Positions 50,901 to 63,877 of a stretch of 64,000 nt of DNA are shown one piece after another; the first letter of the stretch is position 1; every line of letters starts with the position of its first letter. A program made the position numbers and the translations under genes. The DNA comes from Cloeon dipterum (taxonomy: Eukaryota; Arthropoda; Insecta; Ephemeroptera; Baetidae). The notes below the pieces were generated by a model that was not told the origin of the DNA, did not search any database, and saw only the letters and a list, made by a program, of their open reading frames with translations. The DNA is taken from the NCBI RefSeq assembly GCF_949628265.1, contig NC_088790.1, positions 14,698,545 through 14,762,544 of the forward strand, written 5' to 3'.

Positions 50901-53900
50901 TCTACTGCAATGGCTTAAGAAAAACTAAACAATTTTACTCTTTCGAGGTTTAAAAAGAAAATGTTGCAACCTGCTTCATATTTTTCTAACGAAATTTTTT
51001 TTAATTAAAATATTCTACATTTACATGTACTTATAATATTATATAATTATTTTAAATCAAATCAAGGTTCAGTAACTTATTTTAATTGATATCAGTTCTA
51101 GGGTAAGTAATAATCAATTGAGAAGTTTTTTGCTCATTGTTAGAACTCGACAAAAACTATCAAAATAATTATGTACTTACTCGCGTTTAACTCTTATACA
51201 GAACTTATCAAGATATAAGAATTACCCTGCTTTCATTACCCTGCTTATGTGCATTAAAATCAATTTTGAATCTAAAAACTCGCAGTTTTCAGTTTGCTTG
51301 TATGTCATGCGCAATAATTTCTTCAATTGATTTACAAAACCTTTTACAAAAAAAAATTGCTTTAAAAATTCTCAAGTTTTAACATCGTCTAAATTGACCT
51401 AGAAACTATATTAGGCCAACTAATTTGTTAAAAAATTGCAGAATAATGATAATAATAATAGACAGAATAAAACGTAGAAACGAGCGAATAAACAGCCATT
51501 TCGGTCTAAGCGAGTGGGTTTTCTGCGAAAATACAACTAAAATAATTAAGTCTTGCTATAAATTAGTAGTTTCATCCGAAACAATTATCACCTCATGCCG
51601 AAAAAGCCAATTTTCGTAATTAATGCGATCTCCGTTGTGTCATGAGCCCATCACAAAGCTTTTAGCATGCCCAGTTAGCAGACAGTAGGAAAACAGTGAA
51701 ATAGGGCGTGTGCCATGCAGGCAGGCTGGCAGGCAGAGAGAATCAACAAGTTGCGAGCGACGGCCATGTTCACGCACTGACGTATTGATCGCGTCGGCCG
51801 CCCCCTGCCAGCCCCGGCACCCCCTCGTGCAGCAAACAGGTTGACTGCTTCTCTTTTCGCGCCCCAGAGACACAGAATCCTCACGAATTATAATCAGAAG
51901 TCCTAATGTTCCTTCTGGTTGCCCACACAGTCGGACCGTGTGCCCTCGACTACTCGCGCACCAAGACGCAGGACCACTTCTGGACCGACCCTCCGGCAGA
52001 TGAACTCGTCCAGCGGCACCGCATTTCGGGTCACAACTCGAGCACTCCTCCGGTCACTAGAAGACCCGCGCTCAACGTGAGTACAAATTTTCACGCCTTA
52101 TTGATCACAAATGCAGCCCGCTGAGCATACGGGTCCGCCCGGCTGCATAAATGCACAGCTTGCAGGCGCTCAGGCCAGCTTTTAGCCTGCCAGCTCCGCG
52201 GCCGGGACGTAATTGCACTCGGGGGAAATTATGCTGCTTTAGCGGTCAACAAACATTACGCCATCTGCGTACGTGCAACCCCCACGACCATTTATCTCGC
52301 TCGTGTTGGTTTAGGATGTTGTCATTTCGCTTTGTCTCCGCGGCCCTTTCATCTCGGCCCCGACCTGCCAACTTTTACACCCACTTTGGTCCCTCCTCCA
52401 TCATGGACATCATTCCCTTCTAATCACGCACTTTCCGCTTCCGTGCTCGCTTGACCCATTTTGCATGTAAATAAAAATCAAACACCTCCCCGGCCGTGCA
52501 AGTTAGATTTGAAAACTCCTGCTGTTGCCATCTGCGTAAAAAACGGACATTATTGACTTGCCATTTTCCAAGGCCGTAAAGATGGCGACCTCCTCAGAAA
52601 TGAAGTATGCACGGATATTGACATTGGCCTGCGGCTCTCCGTGAGCAGGAAAATATATGAAAAATATACTCTGTCGTTGCACTGAATTTTCTTGAGCAAT
52701 AATTGAAAGTGCTCTGCTCAGTACACATCTTTATGAAACAGTTTTTCTTTCCTTCTTTGCGTGCTTTTCATCAGAGTGTATGAAAAAAGTTATTTTTACC
52801 CTTACTTTGAAGAAGAAATCTTAAACTAGAGATGGAAAATTGTGGAAGGAAAACGTGTTTTTTCATAAGCTCGAATCGAAAGAATTTATTTTTCCACTCG
52901 ACTTCAAAACATCCAATGCGTAATTCAATATTCACCTTTACATTCCAAATATTTAAAATCTAAACGGATTTATTATTTATTTTAGCTCTACAGAAAATCA
53001 CTGAATTTTCGACATTCGCTGAGGAATTTGCAAATAGCTCATTAATGGTTTGAAACATTGTTTTCAAACTTTCTGAGGTTATGTGGCTCCATAGCTTTCA
53101 TTGGGATATTATTTCTAAAATTTGACTAGTAAAATTTTCGAATAATATTTCCTGACCGTACATTCTTGGAAAAATATCTCATCCCATTTTGAGATTCAAT
53201 ATTTTCCTATTCAACGTCTTAAAAATTATATTTCCGGCCTAGGCTTAAATTTCAAAATTCTCTGATGGATAAAATTAGAATTTACATCATTTTAACATAA
53301 AAAAATGCTACAAGTAAAAGTAAAAAATTTCAAACATGGTCTATGAACCAAATTTTCATTTAAATTGAGCAAAACTGTTTTTTTTTCAAATCAATTTTCC
53401 TAACTTTTGAAATCGAAAACTTTCCAGCAGTGTGCACGATTCATATCATAAAAGCTAACACAGATTCAACGGTTTCACCAAAAATTAAAACGTCGCGTTC
53501 CTTGAGTTACCTTATCAGAGGTAAAACAAATCTGTAGACGGCGTTATCAGTTAAAAAGAATTAAAAAGAGTAACTCCATAAATAAGAAAATTTAAATTAA
53601 AATACAAAATTTAATCTAAAAATAAAAAGGAAAAGCTATATCGAATCATATTCCGGTAAAAGTGTATCTTTCCTTAAGGAAAACACAGGAAACAACTCAG
53701 TATTAGACGGAAACAAACATATTATATATCTGCCTCAGCCAGACCTTTGCCCCCATAATCTTCCTCCAATATAATCGACCCAGGAAAACGCAATTTTGCG
53801 GTGAAATTCAACGAACCGCACGGCCACCGCAGGAGCAAATCCGATTGCATGGGATTCAATTTGCCACATACATGCGAGGCTTGACCGAACGAGGGATTGA

Positions 53901-56900
53901 CTTAATTATCGTCGGTATGCGTGTGTTGGCAGTTCCGACGAAGCTTGCACGGCGTAACCACCTCGGAGGAATCGATGCCGCGACCTTTGACCTCGAGCTG
54001 CGCCAAGGAGTACGTCGAGAGCCTGCATCAAAACAGCAGGGCCACACTCCTGTACGGCAAAAACAACGTCCTCGTACTGCCGGTGAGCGCATCCATCATC
54101 CTTTAGTGTGCGACCTTGTGCCTCCGTCGCCGCGTGTGTGACGGATAATTAATGGTCTCTGCCATTAGCTCGCCCGCGCACTACGTAATCGGCCAGGGCC
54201 TAATTACCCTTCTGCTGCGTGTTCTTCGATTTTCTATAGAAAGCTCATTACTAAAAGGCTCTTTTTTTCTACTATGTAATTTGCAAATTCTATTTGAAGT
54301 AATTGGCTTGAAACAAGCACGAATCATGGAATTCCAGGCAGTTAACACTTAACAAAAATTGCTCAAAACCAACTCGTAAAAATTATTTTGCCATATTTCA
54401 CTGAAATATTATATTTAATTTTGCCATTCTTTTAAACTAAATAAGCTTTAAAATTGTTTGCAATGCTACTTCAATGCTTATTTCCAAAATTAATTTCAAA
54501 GAGCCATATTTAAGTCAAAAATTATTATTATATATAGCTGTCAAAATTAATTCTAAAGAAAATAAAATAGTTCCAAAAACAATTGACGTCTCTAATTAAA
54601 TAGAGATAGTTACAGCAATAACATTTTTTTCATTGTTTTTGCTGCCCTTTTCATTATTTTCTAAAACTGTTAAAATGTTGGAATTGTCATGGCAACTGTA
54701 TGATTTTGTAAAAAAAAATAGTAAAAATAAATTGCTTCAGCAGTCTATAATTAGTATCCACATTGGTCAAAACTAATTTTCATACGTTTCAGGGAAAAAT
54801 TTTGCAAATATAAAACAATATAAAACAATATACATTGGCCATTTCTTTTAGCTGTCAAAAGCCGGTGTTTTTATATCCCTAGTCGCCACGGATATTTTTT
54901 ATATTTGTTTTTAAAAAGTTGCATGCAAATTTTTATTCCATAGTTAACTTGAACTAATCTTAAAAGTTAATTGCCCTACTAATTAACTTGTGTTGCAGAA
55001 AGACTTGACTGAGCCCATCCCAGGGTATTTGTCCCTGCACCAAAGCCCGAACGCGCTCACCATTAAATGGACCCCCAACCAGTTGATGAACGGCTATAAC
55101 GAAGCTCCGCAAGACACTGGGAGCAAGAGGTAATAAATTGAAACAATTTAAAAATAAAAATATCCAAACTAAAACCGATACAGGAGGTTTAGTTTGCCCA
55201 TCAAGGGATCTCCCCCAGTAGTTCCTGTTTCCCTTTTAAGGCGCCATTCCACCTCAATCATTGACTAGTAAGAAAGAAAATTCATTGTTGCGTGTGCTGG
55301 TGGAGGTGGTCTGCTTTTGGTTTTGAGTAAAATGGAATAATAGCAAAAATTGGTGAGGCACATAAAGTGGTAAAATGATGGATATTGTAAATTTCTTGTT
55401 AACCATTTTAGTATTTTACCCCAACTGCCCGTGAAAAAAATGTAAACAGCATTTTTCCCAATGTCATGTGCAAAGTGGTTGAAAAAGTCAAAAAATAACC
55501 AGTCAATTAAATTCTCTAGATCAGTGATCTATCTAAAAAAACTGAATGTTTAGTTGGGGGAGATAAAGAAAGAGGTACGTATATAAATAAAAAACAATTT
55601 TATTTCATCATTTTACCATTTATGTGTGTTCAGGAGACTTTTAAGGGTAATTGTCAATTTTACCGACTTTATTTCTCCATCCTGAATTTTACATATGTTG
55701 TTAGGGGTGTTTCATAGTGTGTAACCTGAAATTTTGAGCAAAAAATTCGGGGGCTTTTTTGGGAAATCACGATTTTCGAAAACGGAAAATTTCACATAGT
55801 AAATCCGAAATATCAAGGTATCTTCGATTCAGATTGGAATTTCGATGTGGTTTTTTTCACCTCCACACGTAACTTTTTGAGTAGAACAAATTTTCCATTG
55901 GTCAAAAATTTTTAGGTCAAAGGTCAAGGTCACAAATTCGCGTGCAAAATGTTCAATTAAAAATATCGCAAAATACGCCCCCTCGGATTTTTTTCATGAA
56001 AACGTAAAAAATGTAGCCCTGAATTTGTAGAATCGAATAGTGAAGAGAAATCGATGGAGACTCTGATAGATCGCGAGATATTTTGAATTTAAGGATTCGT
56101 GTCGCGCGTCCGGCACGACGACAATATCATCCGGCGATTTTACTTTCGTAATTTACGTCGAAATTTGATATATAACCCACATGTTATGCATATGATTACC
56201 TAGAAAAATAAACGAGCTTTCCAGTGGTGTGCTTACATTTTGTTTTGGTTTCAAACTTCTCAAGAAATAGCGGCGCGCGAAAAGAAAATATAGATTTTTC
56301 AAATATTGACATTTTTACAAATCTCAAATCTCGGGTTCTAACCATCAGAATTGCAAAAACTACCCACCGTTGGACTCGTCTCGACCTTCCCTGACCAGCT
56401 GAAAGGTTTAGGGGTGTTTACCCTCCACCCCTAAGTTGCTGAACTTCAACCCCCAAGAAAAAAAACAAAAAATGTAGCATCTTACAGTTAGGGGTGGAGG
56501 GTAAACACCCCTAAACCTTTCAGCTGGTCAGGGAAGGTCGAGACGAGTCCAACGGTGGGTAGTTTTTGCAATTCTGATGGTTAGAACGCGAGATTTGAGA
56601 TTTGTAAAAATGTCAATATTTGAAAAATCTGTATTTTCTTTTCGCGCGCCGCTATTTCTTGAGAAGTTTGAAACCAAAACAAAATGTAAGCACACCACTG
56701 GAAAGCTCGTTTATTTTTCTAGGTAATCATATGCATAACATGTGGGTTATATATCAAATTTCGACGTAAATTACGAAAGTAAAATCGCCGGATGATATTG
56801 TCGTCGTGCCGGACGCGCGACACGAATCCTTAAATTCAAAATATCTCGCGATCTATCAGAGTCTCCATCGATTTCTCTTCACTATTCGATTCTACAAATT

Positions 56901-59900
56901 CAGGGCTACATTTTTTACGTTTTCATGAAAAAAATCCGAGGGGGCGTATTTTGCGATATTTTTAATTGAACATTTTGCACGCGAATTTGTGACCTTGACC
57001 TTTGACCTAAAAATTTTTGACCAATGGAAAATTTGTTCTACTCAAAAAGTTACGTGTGGAGGTGAAAAAAACCACATCGAAATTCCAATCTGAATCGAAG
57101 ATACCTTGATATTTCGGATTTACTATGTGAAATTTTCCGTTTTCGAAAATCGTGATTTCCCAAAAAAGCCCCCGAATTTTTTGCTCAAAATTTCAGGTTA
57201 CACACTATGAAACACCCCTAACAACATATGTAAAATTCAGGATGGAGAAATAAGGTCGGTAAAATTGACAATTACCCTTAAAAGTCTCCCGAAAACACAC
57301 ATTTACGAGTTAATTTAGCAATTGTTCCAATTTACAATTCATATTTTGTTACTAACGCAATCTGCGCTTTCAACACTGCATTTACATCAATAACAATTTC
57401 CAACAGCCTCTACTGGGATTACGCTCTGCACGTGAACGTGGACGACATTGTCTATGTGCACTGCCATCAGCAAGGTAAGCAAACAAGTCGCGTGCTGTTG
57501 CGAGTGTAAAAATTGCCGCCCTTCTTCTCGCAGCTGACAGTGGCGGAACGGTGGTGCTCGTCGGTCTTGACGGAGTCCAGCGCCCACCGATCCATTTCCC
57601 ACGGGGTGGCCATCTCTTGGCTTTCCTCTCATGCCTCGAGACAGGATTACTACCACACGGCCAACTTGACCCACCGTTATGGTCGCAGAGAGGAAAAGGT
57701 CAGTGATAATAAAACGGTGCAAAGGAAACAACGTCACGTTTAGTCTTGACAATTGTATTAAAATTGATTGAAAAATCTAAAAAATATCAACTTGAAGACT
57801 TTTAAAAATTGCCAACAAATTTGGTTAGGTTTTTCACCCTTAAAATACTAAACTTTAGCTTCTAACTTAATTTAATTCACGACAGTTCTTGTAAAAATTA
57901 TATTTTTGCAGTGTAATGGTTGACATATTTAGGCAATTATCCCAGTAACCCCCATCTTGTCCATTTAATTAATTTCCTTAAATTTTTGCTTTGCAAATCA
58001 ATAGCAAAATTTTTGGATAGCATAAAATTAAATTTTAATCGCCATATCTTTTGACAAAATGACAATTAGAGTTTTACCATTTTATGAAATCGATTTTTTT
58101 ATTAGAGGCACGCATTTATCAAGTTAATTGAAAAATGAAATTATTAAGTTTTAGATTTCTTGGAAAACAAAAATATAATAAATTAAGTAATCCATTTTAC
58201 ATTAAAATTAAAATTTTCATTAATTAAAAACTCAACAAAATACCATTAAAACCTTTAAAAATAGCAACTTCTTATGTCCAAAGACCGTTTTTCAGGCAAA
58301 GTGTTCCCGCGTCTGAGACGAAAGGCAAGGGCAGTATTGGAAAAGCCAGGCATTTTCTCCAGCAGTACGAGCATGGCGAGCAACGGCAGCCTGGACGAGG
58401 AAGAGACGTCCGACTATGTGTTCAGAATCATCAGCAAGGTGAACCACGAGGACATCTCTGACTGGTTCTTCCCGCGGAGCCCAGTGCCGCCGTCGCCAGG
58501 TACGCGTTCCTCGCTCTTCTCAACCTCGACGGCCAGCTCAACGTCCTCATCCAAGTCGATCAGCCTGGACGGAGGGCCCCCAGAGCCGTCGCCGCCTCCG
58601 CTGGCGAGCAAGGCGTTCAAAATCTCGCCCGGCGACTCGCTGCAGATTTTGTGCGACACTATGAAGCGGCAGATCATCTCTCGGGCGTTCTACGGATGGC
58701 TCGCCTACTGCCGCCACCTGACCACCGTTCGCACGCACCTGTCCGGCCTCGTCCACCCGGCCATCATCTCGGTCCAGCAGCCGTCCGACGCCTCTGCCGG
58801 GCTGACCGAGCAAAAGTGGCTCGAGATGACCTCCGAAGGCAAGCTGCCAGACGAGGCTGAGGTCTTCCGCCTCACATACTACGGTGGCGTGGCGCACTCC
58901 ATCAGGAAGCAGGTCTGGCCCTACCTTCTTGGCCACATTCCCTTCAAGAGCACCGATGAGGAACGGAAGCAGCAGGACCTGAACGTGCGCAGAGCTTACG
59001 AGACCACCATGTCCGAGTGGCTGGCCGTCGAGGCCATCGTCCGGCAGCGCGACAAGGAGGTCATGGCAGCTAACCTGGCAAAGCTCAGCTCGGAGAGCAC
59101 GAGCAACGCCGGAGACGCACCACCTCAAGTCAACCATGATTTGGCCAATGATGTACGAAAAAAATTGGATTTTCCAGGGTTGGGAAAAAGAATTTCCGCT
59201 CTATTTTTTCCGGGGATTTCTGTTAAAAACTGACCATTATACCACACAAGTTGGATGCAAAATATTTTAAGTTATTTATTTTTACCCTTTTCTCATATTT
59301 TCAATAAGTACTAACTGACCGTCAACATCCCAACATTTCCGAGTTCAAACTTGTATTTTTCAACTTTTGAGAAACGTAAAAAGAAATTTGCACTCTATTG
59401 CATGGAAAAATTTCAATTTTTCCGGTAAATAAAATAATTTATAGGGCGGAATGAATAATGAAATTATGTTGAATTAAAACTTTACTATTTTTAGCTCAAT
59501 CTTTTTTCGACCTAAAAAACTGTCTTGAAGCATCCTTTTTTATACTTAATATATTAGTTTTTTTAATGCAAAATGTCTTGAATTAATTTTCCAGGTTTTC
59601 GAAGAGAGCGACTCAAGTGATTCAGGTCCAGATGAGGCTCCTACCGACGGTGGCCCAAGGCAAGGTCGTAGACCCACTGTCTGCCCTCCAAACTCACTTG
59701 AAGCACCTGATGTAGACAATTCAAATCAGCAGCAGGCTCCAGAACCAGGAAAATTGCTGCAGGGCATCAACCGAGCGCAACCACAGCCCCAGGTGAATAC
59801 TATAGTCTCTACAAGAAAATGAAAAATATGTCAATACTGGATATTTTTGGCTCTTTGTTGAGCAACATTACAACTTTCACACTCACTTAAAAACCGTTTC

Positions 59901-61421
59901 AGGCTTCAGAAGAACGGTCTTCTTCCCCTGACGAAGGCGTTGGAGAAGAACTTGAAGATGCAGCTCCTGCGGAACCAGAGCAAAGAGAACCAAAGAAAGG
60001 TATTTTTCTTATTTGCGACTCATGAGAAACCTTGACCTATAATTGGCCGTTTGCTCAAAATAATTGTCCAGTTGAGACTGAGCCAGTTCTTGTGACAACC
60101 ACAAACCCGTCGGTGGACAGTGGAAACCAAGGCGAATTAGTGGAAGAGGCAGGAACTGCGAATTTGAATGCACAAGGACTCACCTTGGAGCAACTCGACG
60201 GTGGCGTCAGCCCTGGCTCACGATCCGGTGCTGTCAGCCCTGCCAGCTCCCAGGGGGGAGTTTATTCCGTGAGTTATATTTTGAAATTTATTATTTATTA
60301 AAAAATTGCAAGTCAATTGAGACGAAATTATTGGCGTTATAGTAAAAAAGATTAATTCAAAGAAGAGAAGAAATTTTTTCATTTTTGTATCTGAATTCTT
60401 TTAAATCGTGATAATATTTCAGACTGAACTTCTGGAAACTTACGGGCTAAATCTGCACAGAATTGAGAAAGATGTTCAACGGTGTGATAGAAATTACTGG
60501 TACTTTGCCACCGAGGGCAATTTGGACAAACTGCGAAATGTGATGTGCACGTGAGTTGAATCAATCCTAAGGTATGGGGCTTTTTTAATTTTTTTAATAC
60601 AGCTACGTGTGGGAGCACCTGGATATTGGCTACATGCAAGGAATGTGCGACCTCGCTGCCCCGATTTTGGTCATCCTGGACGACGAGGCACTCGCGTATG
60701 CTTGTTTCTGCTGCCTGATGGAGAGGATGGTTGCCAATTTCCCTAATGGTGGCGCCATGGACTCTCATTTTGCCAATATGCGGTTCGTAATTTAATTTTT
60801 TGCTATGCTCATAAAATTTAATAAAAACAAGAATAATTGAAAAAATGACCGAGAAAATCAGTATTTCCGTGTTATCACGAGAGAATATGATATTGCCTGC
60901 AATTGTTATATCTTAATTGATCACCATCCTGGATCCTGGATATTTGATTCCAATTTGCATTGTTTCCCAATTTTTATATTCTCTTTTATTCAGATCATTG
61001 ATTCAAATTCTGGACTCGGAAATGTTCGAGCTGATGCACCAGCACAGCGACTACACACACTTTTACTTCTGCTACCGGTGGTTCTTGCTCGACTTCAAGC
61101 GCGAACTTCTGTACGACGACGTGTTCATCACCTGGGAGACGATTTGGGCCTCAAAACACGTCGCTTCGGCGCAGTTTGGCCTCTTCTTGGCACTGGCTCT
61201 GGTCGAGACTTACAGAGACATCATCCTCAGCAACGCCATGGACTTCACCGACATCATTAAATTCTTCAATGGTGCGCTGAGTCTGTATAGGTTTTTGATT
61301 ATTTAATTTAACAAAAATATACATGGTTTCAGAAATGGCCGAGCGGCATGACGCCAAGGCTGTTCTCAATCTGGCGCGTGATCTAGTATTGCAACTGCAA
61401 ACGCTTATCGACAACAAATAA
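41967..61421 (+). CDS. SGSM: SGSM1/2-like small G protein signalling modulator (RUN-TBC Rab GAP), 1121 aa
   Basis: SGSM proteins bind Rab and Rap GTPases through an N-terminal RUN region and act as Rab GAPs through a TBC domain. Nineteen exons: 41967-41985, 44363-44418, 46044-46119, 47304-47682, 48252-48319, 51931-52076, 53933-54082, 54999-55129, 55184-55267, 57407-57474, 57534-57698, 58296-59152, 59595-59792, 59903-59999, 60072-60268, 60423-60550, 60603-60782, 60994-61271, 61333-61421. They sum to exactly 1122 codons. The RUN domain (about 35-215) begins [37 protein letters not shown] and [19 protein letters not shown] are SGSM hallmarks. The TBC domain starts near [15 protein letters not shown] (642), is split by a long acidic linker (about 715-895), and keeps the arginine finger (IEKDVQR, R917) and glutamine finger (GYMQG, Q952). 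It should therefore be an active GAP. Intron 9 contains the foldback element; the donor after exon 17 (GTTCGT) is weak. Confidence 0.96.
43875..44185 (+). repeat. Dispersed repeat, copy 2 (short form)
   Basis: Same family and orientation as 7642-8115, missing about 165 internal bases. It lies in SGSM intron 1 just upstream of exon 2. Divergence and several small indels indicate an old insertion. No coding capacity. Confidence 0.6.
44502..44534. promoter_or_regulatory. RFX X-box and CRE pair in SGSM intron 2
   Basis: GTTGCCATGGCGAC at 44502-44515 is a nearly perfect palindromic X-box of the kind bound by RFX factors. Twelve bases later TGACGTCA (44527-44534) is a full CRE, followed by CpG-rich sequence. 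The pair lies 84 bp after exon 2. It looks like an enhancer or alternative promoter. The motifs are direct; binding is inferred. Confidence 0.5.
55357..55629. repeat. Short inverted repeat flanking 225 bp, beside the foldback
   Basis: CACATAAAGTGGTAAAATGATG at 55359-55380 is matched inversely by 55606-55627, with one extra base in the left arm. Its right arm overlaps the left outer end of the large palindrome. It may be a small MITE into which, or next to which, the foldback inserted. Confidence 0.6.
55622..57302. repeat. 1.68-kb foldback palindrome (arms about 813-815 bp)
   Basis: Left arm 55622-56434 and right arm 56488-57302 are inverted copies around a 53-base loop (56435-56487). In the stretches I compared, the arms keep a constant coordinate sum of 112922 over about 800 bp. 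I saw only a handful of differences, such as T/C in the GACTTTATTT block and a 1-2 bp difference at the outer ends. No open reading frame of note lies inside. The element sits in SGSM intron 9 (55268-57406), so the unspliced transcript could form a very long RNA duplex. It is probably a recent non-autonomous foldback element or local inverted duplication. Confidence 0.95.
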
Positions 61422-62764
61422 GAAGATATTTATTACACACAACCAGCCATATCCTATCTAACCCTATTTTATTCCAAAGATATCATCTTTACATGAGTGC
61501 CAAAATGCGAATGTGTGAGTGTGTGTTTTTGTGTGCTAGAGTTATAAATGTGCCTTACAAAAAGGATACTTCCGCTCCTCTTGTGTTTACAATCCGGCCA
61601 TACTTTTACCATTCTTTACTGATAAGAAACTTTTGCTCCGCCAGAGAAAAAAGTCTATTTTGCGACCTGGCGTTTGAAAAGATTTTAATGTCGAGTGAGT
61701 GACTTACTGTAAATGTCAAGTGTCATCAGATTTAGTATCACGCTTCCCTCTCTCAAGTCCATTTTTTCAATTGAAAGAGCGCAGTTCTAACAGCTTCAAA
61801 ACACACGAAAAAGAATAGATTCGGTTTTAACGATTGTATAGTTTTCTGATAACTGTATTTTTCTATCATCTAAAAACAATCACTCGCCTTCCTCCCGATT
61901 CCCTCTTATCGACCTAAATCTGTCATTAATCATATCGTGTAAGGGCTGGTACCTAATGGAAAACTATTAAGAAAAAGTATATTATATATATATTACACAG
62001 ACGCAAACGTACATTAATGAAAAGACGGAAAATATATATTTATTGCTGTTACTTAAATCTCGATGTGTTGAAGAGCGTAGAGACACTGGTTCTGAACCCT
62101 GTTCTCTCTTGATGATGATGATGACGAAGAAATAAAATGGCTGAAAAAGGAAACAATTTTTTATTATTTATTATGCACCAAGCGCACAATCCAGAATCAT
62201 AAGAACCGCTGATTTTGAGGCAATGCACGTCTTGGAAGCAACAGCTGAACATAGAAATATGTTTCATTAGTTTTTAAGTACTGACAATGAAATTAAAAAT
62301 TACTCGGAATGCAGTTCACTCCATCAAATTGAATCCGTGAAGCCTGCATTGCAAAGGCCGCAGAATCCCCCCGCACTGCCAGAGGAGCTCAAATCTCTGC
62401 ACTGCCCTGCCACTTTGCTCTTGTGTTTTCTTTATAGACTTATTGTTAATTTTCGGTTATTTCAAGTTTGTAATATACAGTTGAAAATGTGTTAAAGGAA
62501 TTGTATAATCTATACAAGATTTTGTCTGAGATCACAATTTTGCAAAGATTTTCTTTATTAAAGATCAAGTTCATTTTCTTCTCTTGTGTATTCTTTATGT
62601 ATTCATGGATAAAAAGGTATTTGCGGAATGCCTTTGGTTAAAAGGTTCAAAATTAATTTAACTAGAACTAGAAAATATTTAAAATAAGATCGTTCGTGTA
62701 AAAGAGAAATTTACGCGTTCTTTATCTTCCGACGTGACATAGTCATTATTGGTGCAGTCGCAGG
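61422..62764 (+). other. SGSM 3' UTR, then convergent gap before the secreted-peptide gene
   Basis: After the SGSM stop the sequence has no exon-like frames. AATAAA at 62131 is a likely end of the SGSM transcript, giving a 3' UTR of about 0.7 kb. From about 62550 rightward the sequence is probably the 3' UTR of the minus-strand peptide gene, which has a minus-strand AATAAA near 62553. The short GC-richer patch at 62335-62420 has no assignable function. Confidence 0.5.
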
Positions 62765-63877
62765 TCAAGAGTCTCTGGGGACGATGCAGAGAGCGTAGGG
62801 AACCTGACTGCACGTCTTGCCGTGGTCGATAATGCAAGTAGAGCTGATCACTGCAGATGCGGCAAAAATAAATTATTGATTGGTAGTATTAGAGGCGCAC
62901 TTTGTTGTTTCTTACCTCCATATATGGCATGTGCCGTCGTTATTGGGCACGTAACTGGCACGCACTGACCAAGGCTAAGGTCACACACCGGCGCACTCGG
63001 ATAGCCCAGAACATGGATGATCACCTAACGCTGTCGAGGGCACACATTTTTCTACGTAGTTTGATTTTTTCCAGCGAAATGTATCTATGCCATTATCATA
63101 GATTTGAAATTCAGATGATTTTTTCCTTCCCAATACGATTCTAGGCTGTTTTTCATATTTTCCTAAGCGATGTTCTTGACGTTTTTACAGTCAAAATTTC
63201 AGATGTAAACAATTACTTTGCCTTAAATTCAATATTCTATACTAATGACGAGACCTTAAAATTCATTCACAATGAATAAAATAGTTGACTTGGTTTTAAT
63301 TCAACCAGATAATGCATCCAGATAAAAATAAATTAATCGAGATATTGCCTAAAAACGTTTTTTTTTTCTTGAAAAAGTCTGAAATTCAGCCGCACTTGTA
63401 ACCCAATTTGCAAGTTTTAAATTTTTTATTTAATTTCAATAGCGATTGGCATGGTTTTATTTAGGCCAAAAACACAGTTTTAGACTGTTTCCAGTACTCG
63501 ACAGTCTTAATTTTTGAATATTCAGAATTTAAACTCAGATAATGTCGTGTTCAAATGTCAAAATAGATGCCATTTTGCGCAACAGATGACTAGAAACGAA
63601 AAGCAAAAATTCTTCAAATAATCTTTCACCATATCACTCCAGGGATGCCTTAGCATATTAATTTATTTCAAACTCTTTGTAGTATAAACCAAGAATTAGG
63701 TTTTTTTTTCAGAATTCTGTTAACATTGTAAATTAATTACTTTTTAACGAAGCATTAAGCTTTCATTTAATAAAAGACTAATTAATTGTAAGTGCGATTC
63801 CTTAAACAAATCCAAAACTACCTGCAAAAAGCAGCTTGAAGGTAGCAAACGAAAACCAGAATTGTTTTTGTCTTCAT
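62765..63877 (-). CDS. Small secreted six-cysteine peptide (73-aa precursor), unrecognised
   Basis: Exons 63877-63822, 62995-62916 and 62850-62765 sum to 222 nt (74 codons including stop), with consistent phases (2, then 1). Exon 1 encodes a classic signal peptide of about 18 residues (basic start, hydrophobic core, Ala-Ala-Phe-Cys end). The predicted mature part is about 55 residues with six cysteines spaced C-x6-C-x4-C-x15-C-x7-C-x7-C, so three disulfides are likely. Donors are good; the acceptor of exon 2 (ATCCGAG) has a weak pyrimidine tract and is the least certain point. It matches no defensin or neuropeptide pattern I know. Role unknown; a haemolymph or cuticular peptide, protease inhibitor or antimicrobial are all open. 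Confidence 0.6.

Noticed and set aside
58547..59137. 196-codon minus-strand frame
   Set aside because: Shadow of the large SGSM exon 12, which has clear family motifs and correct phases.
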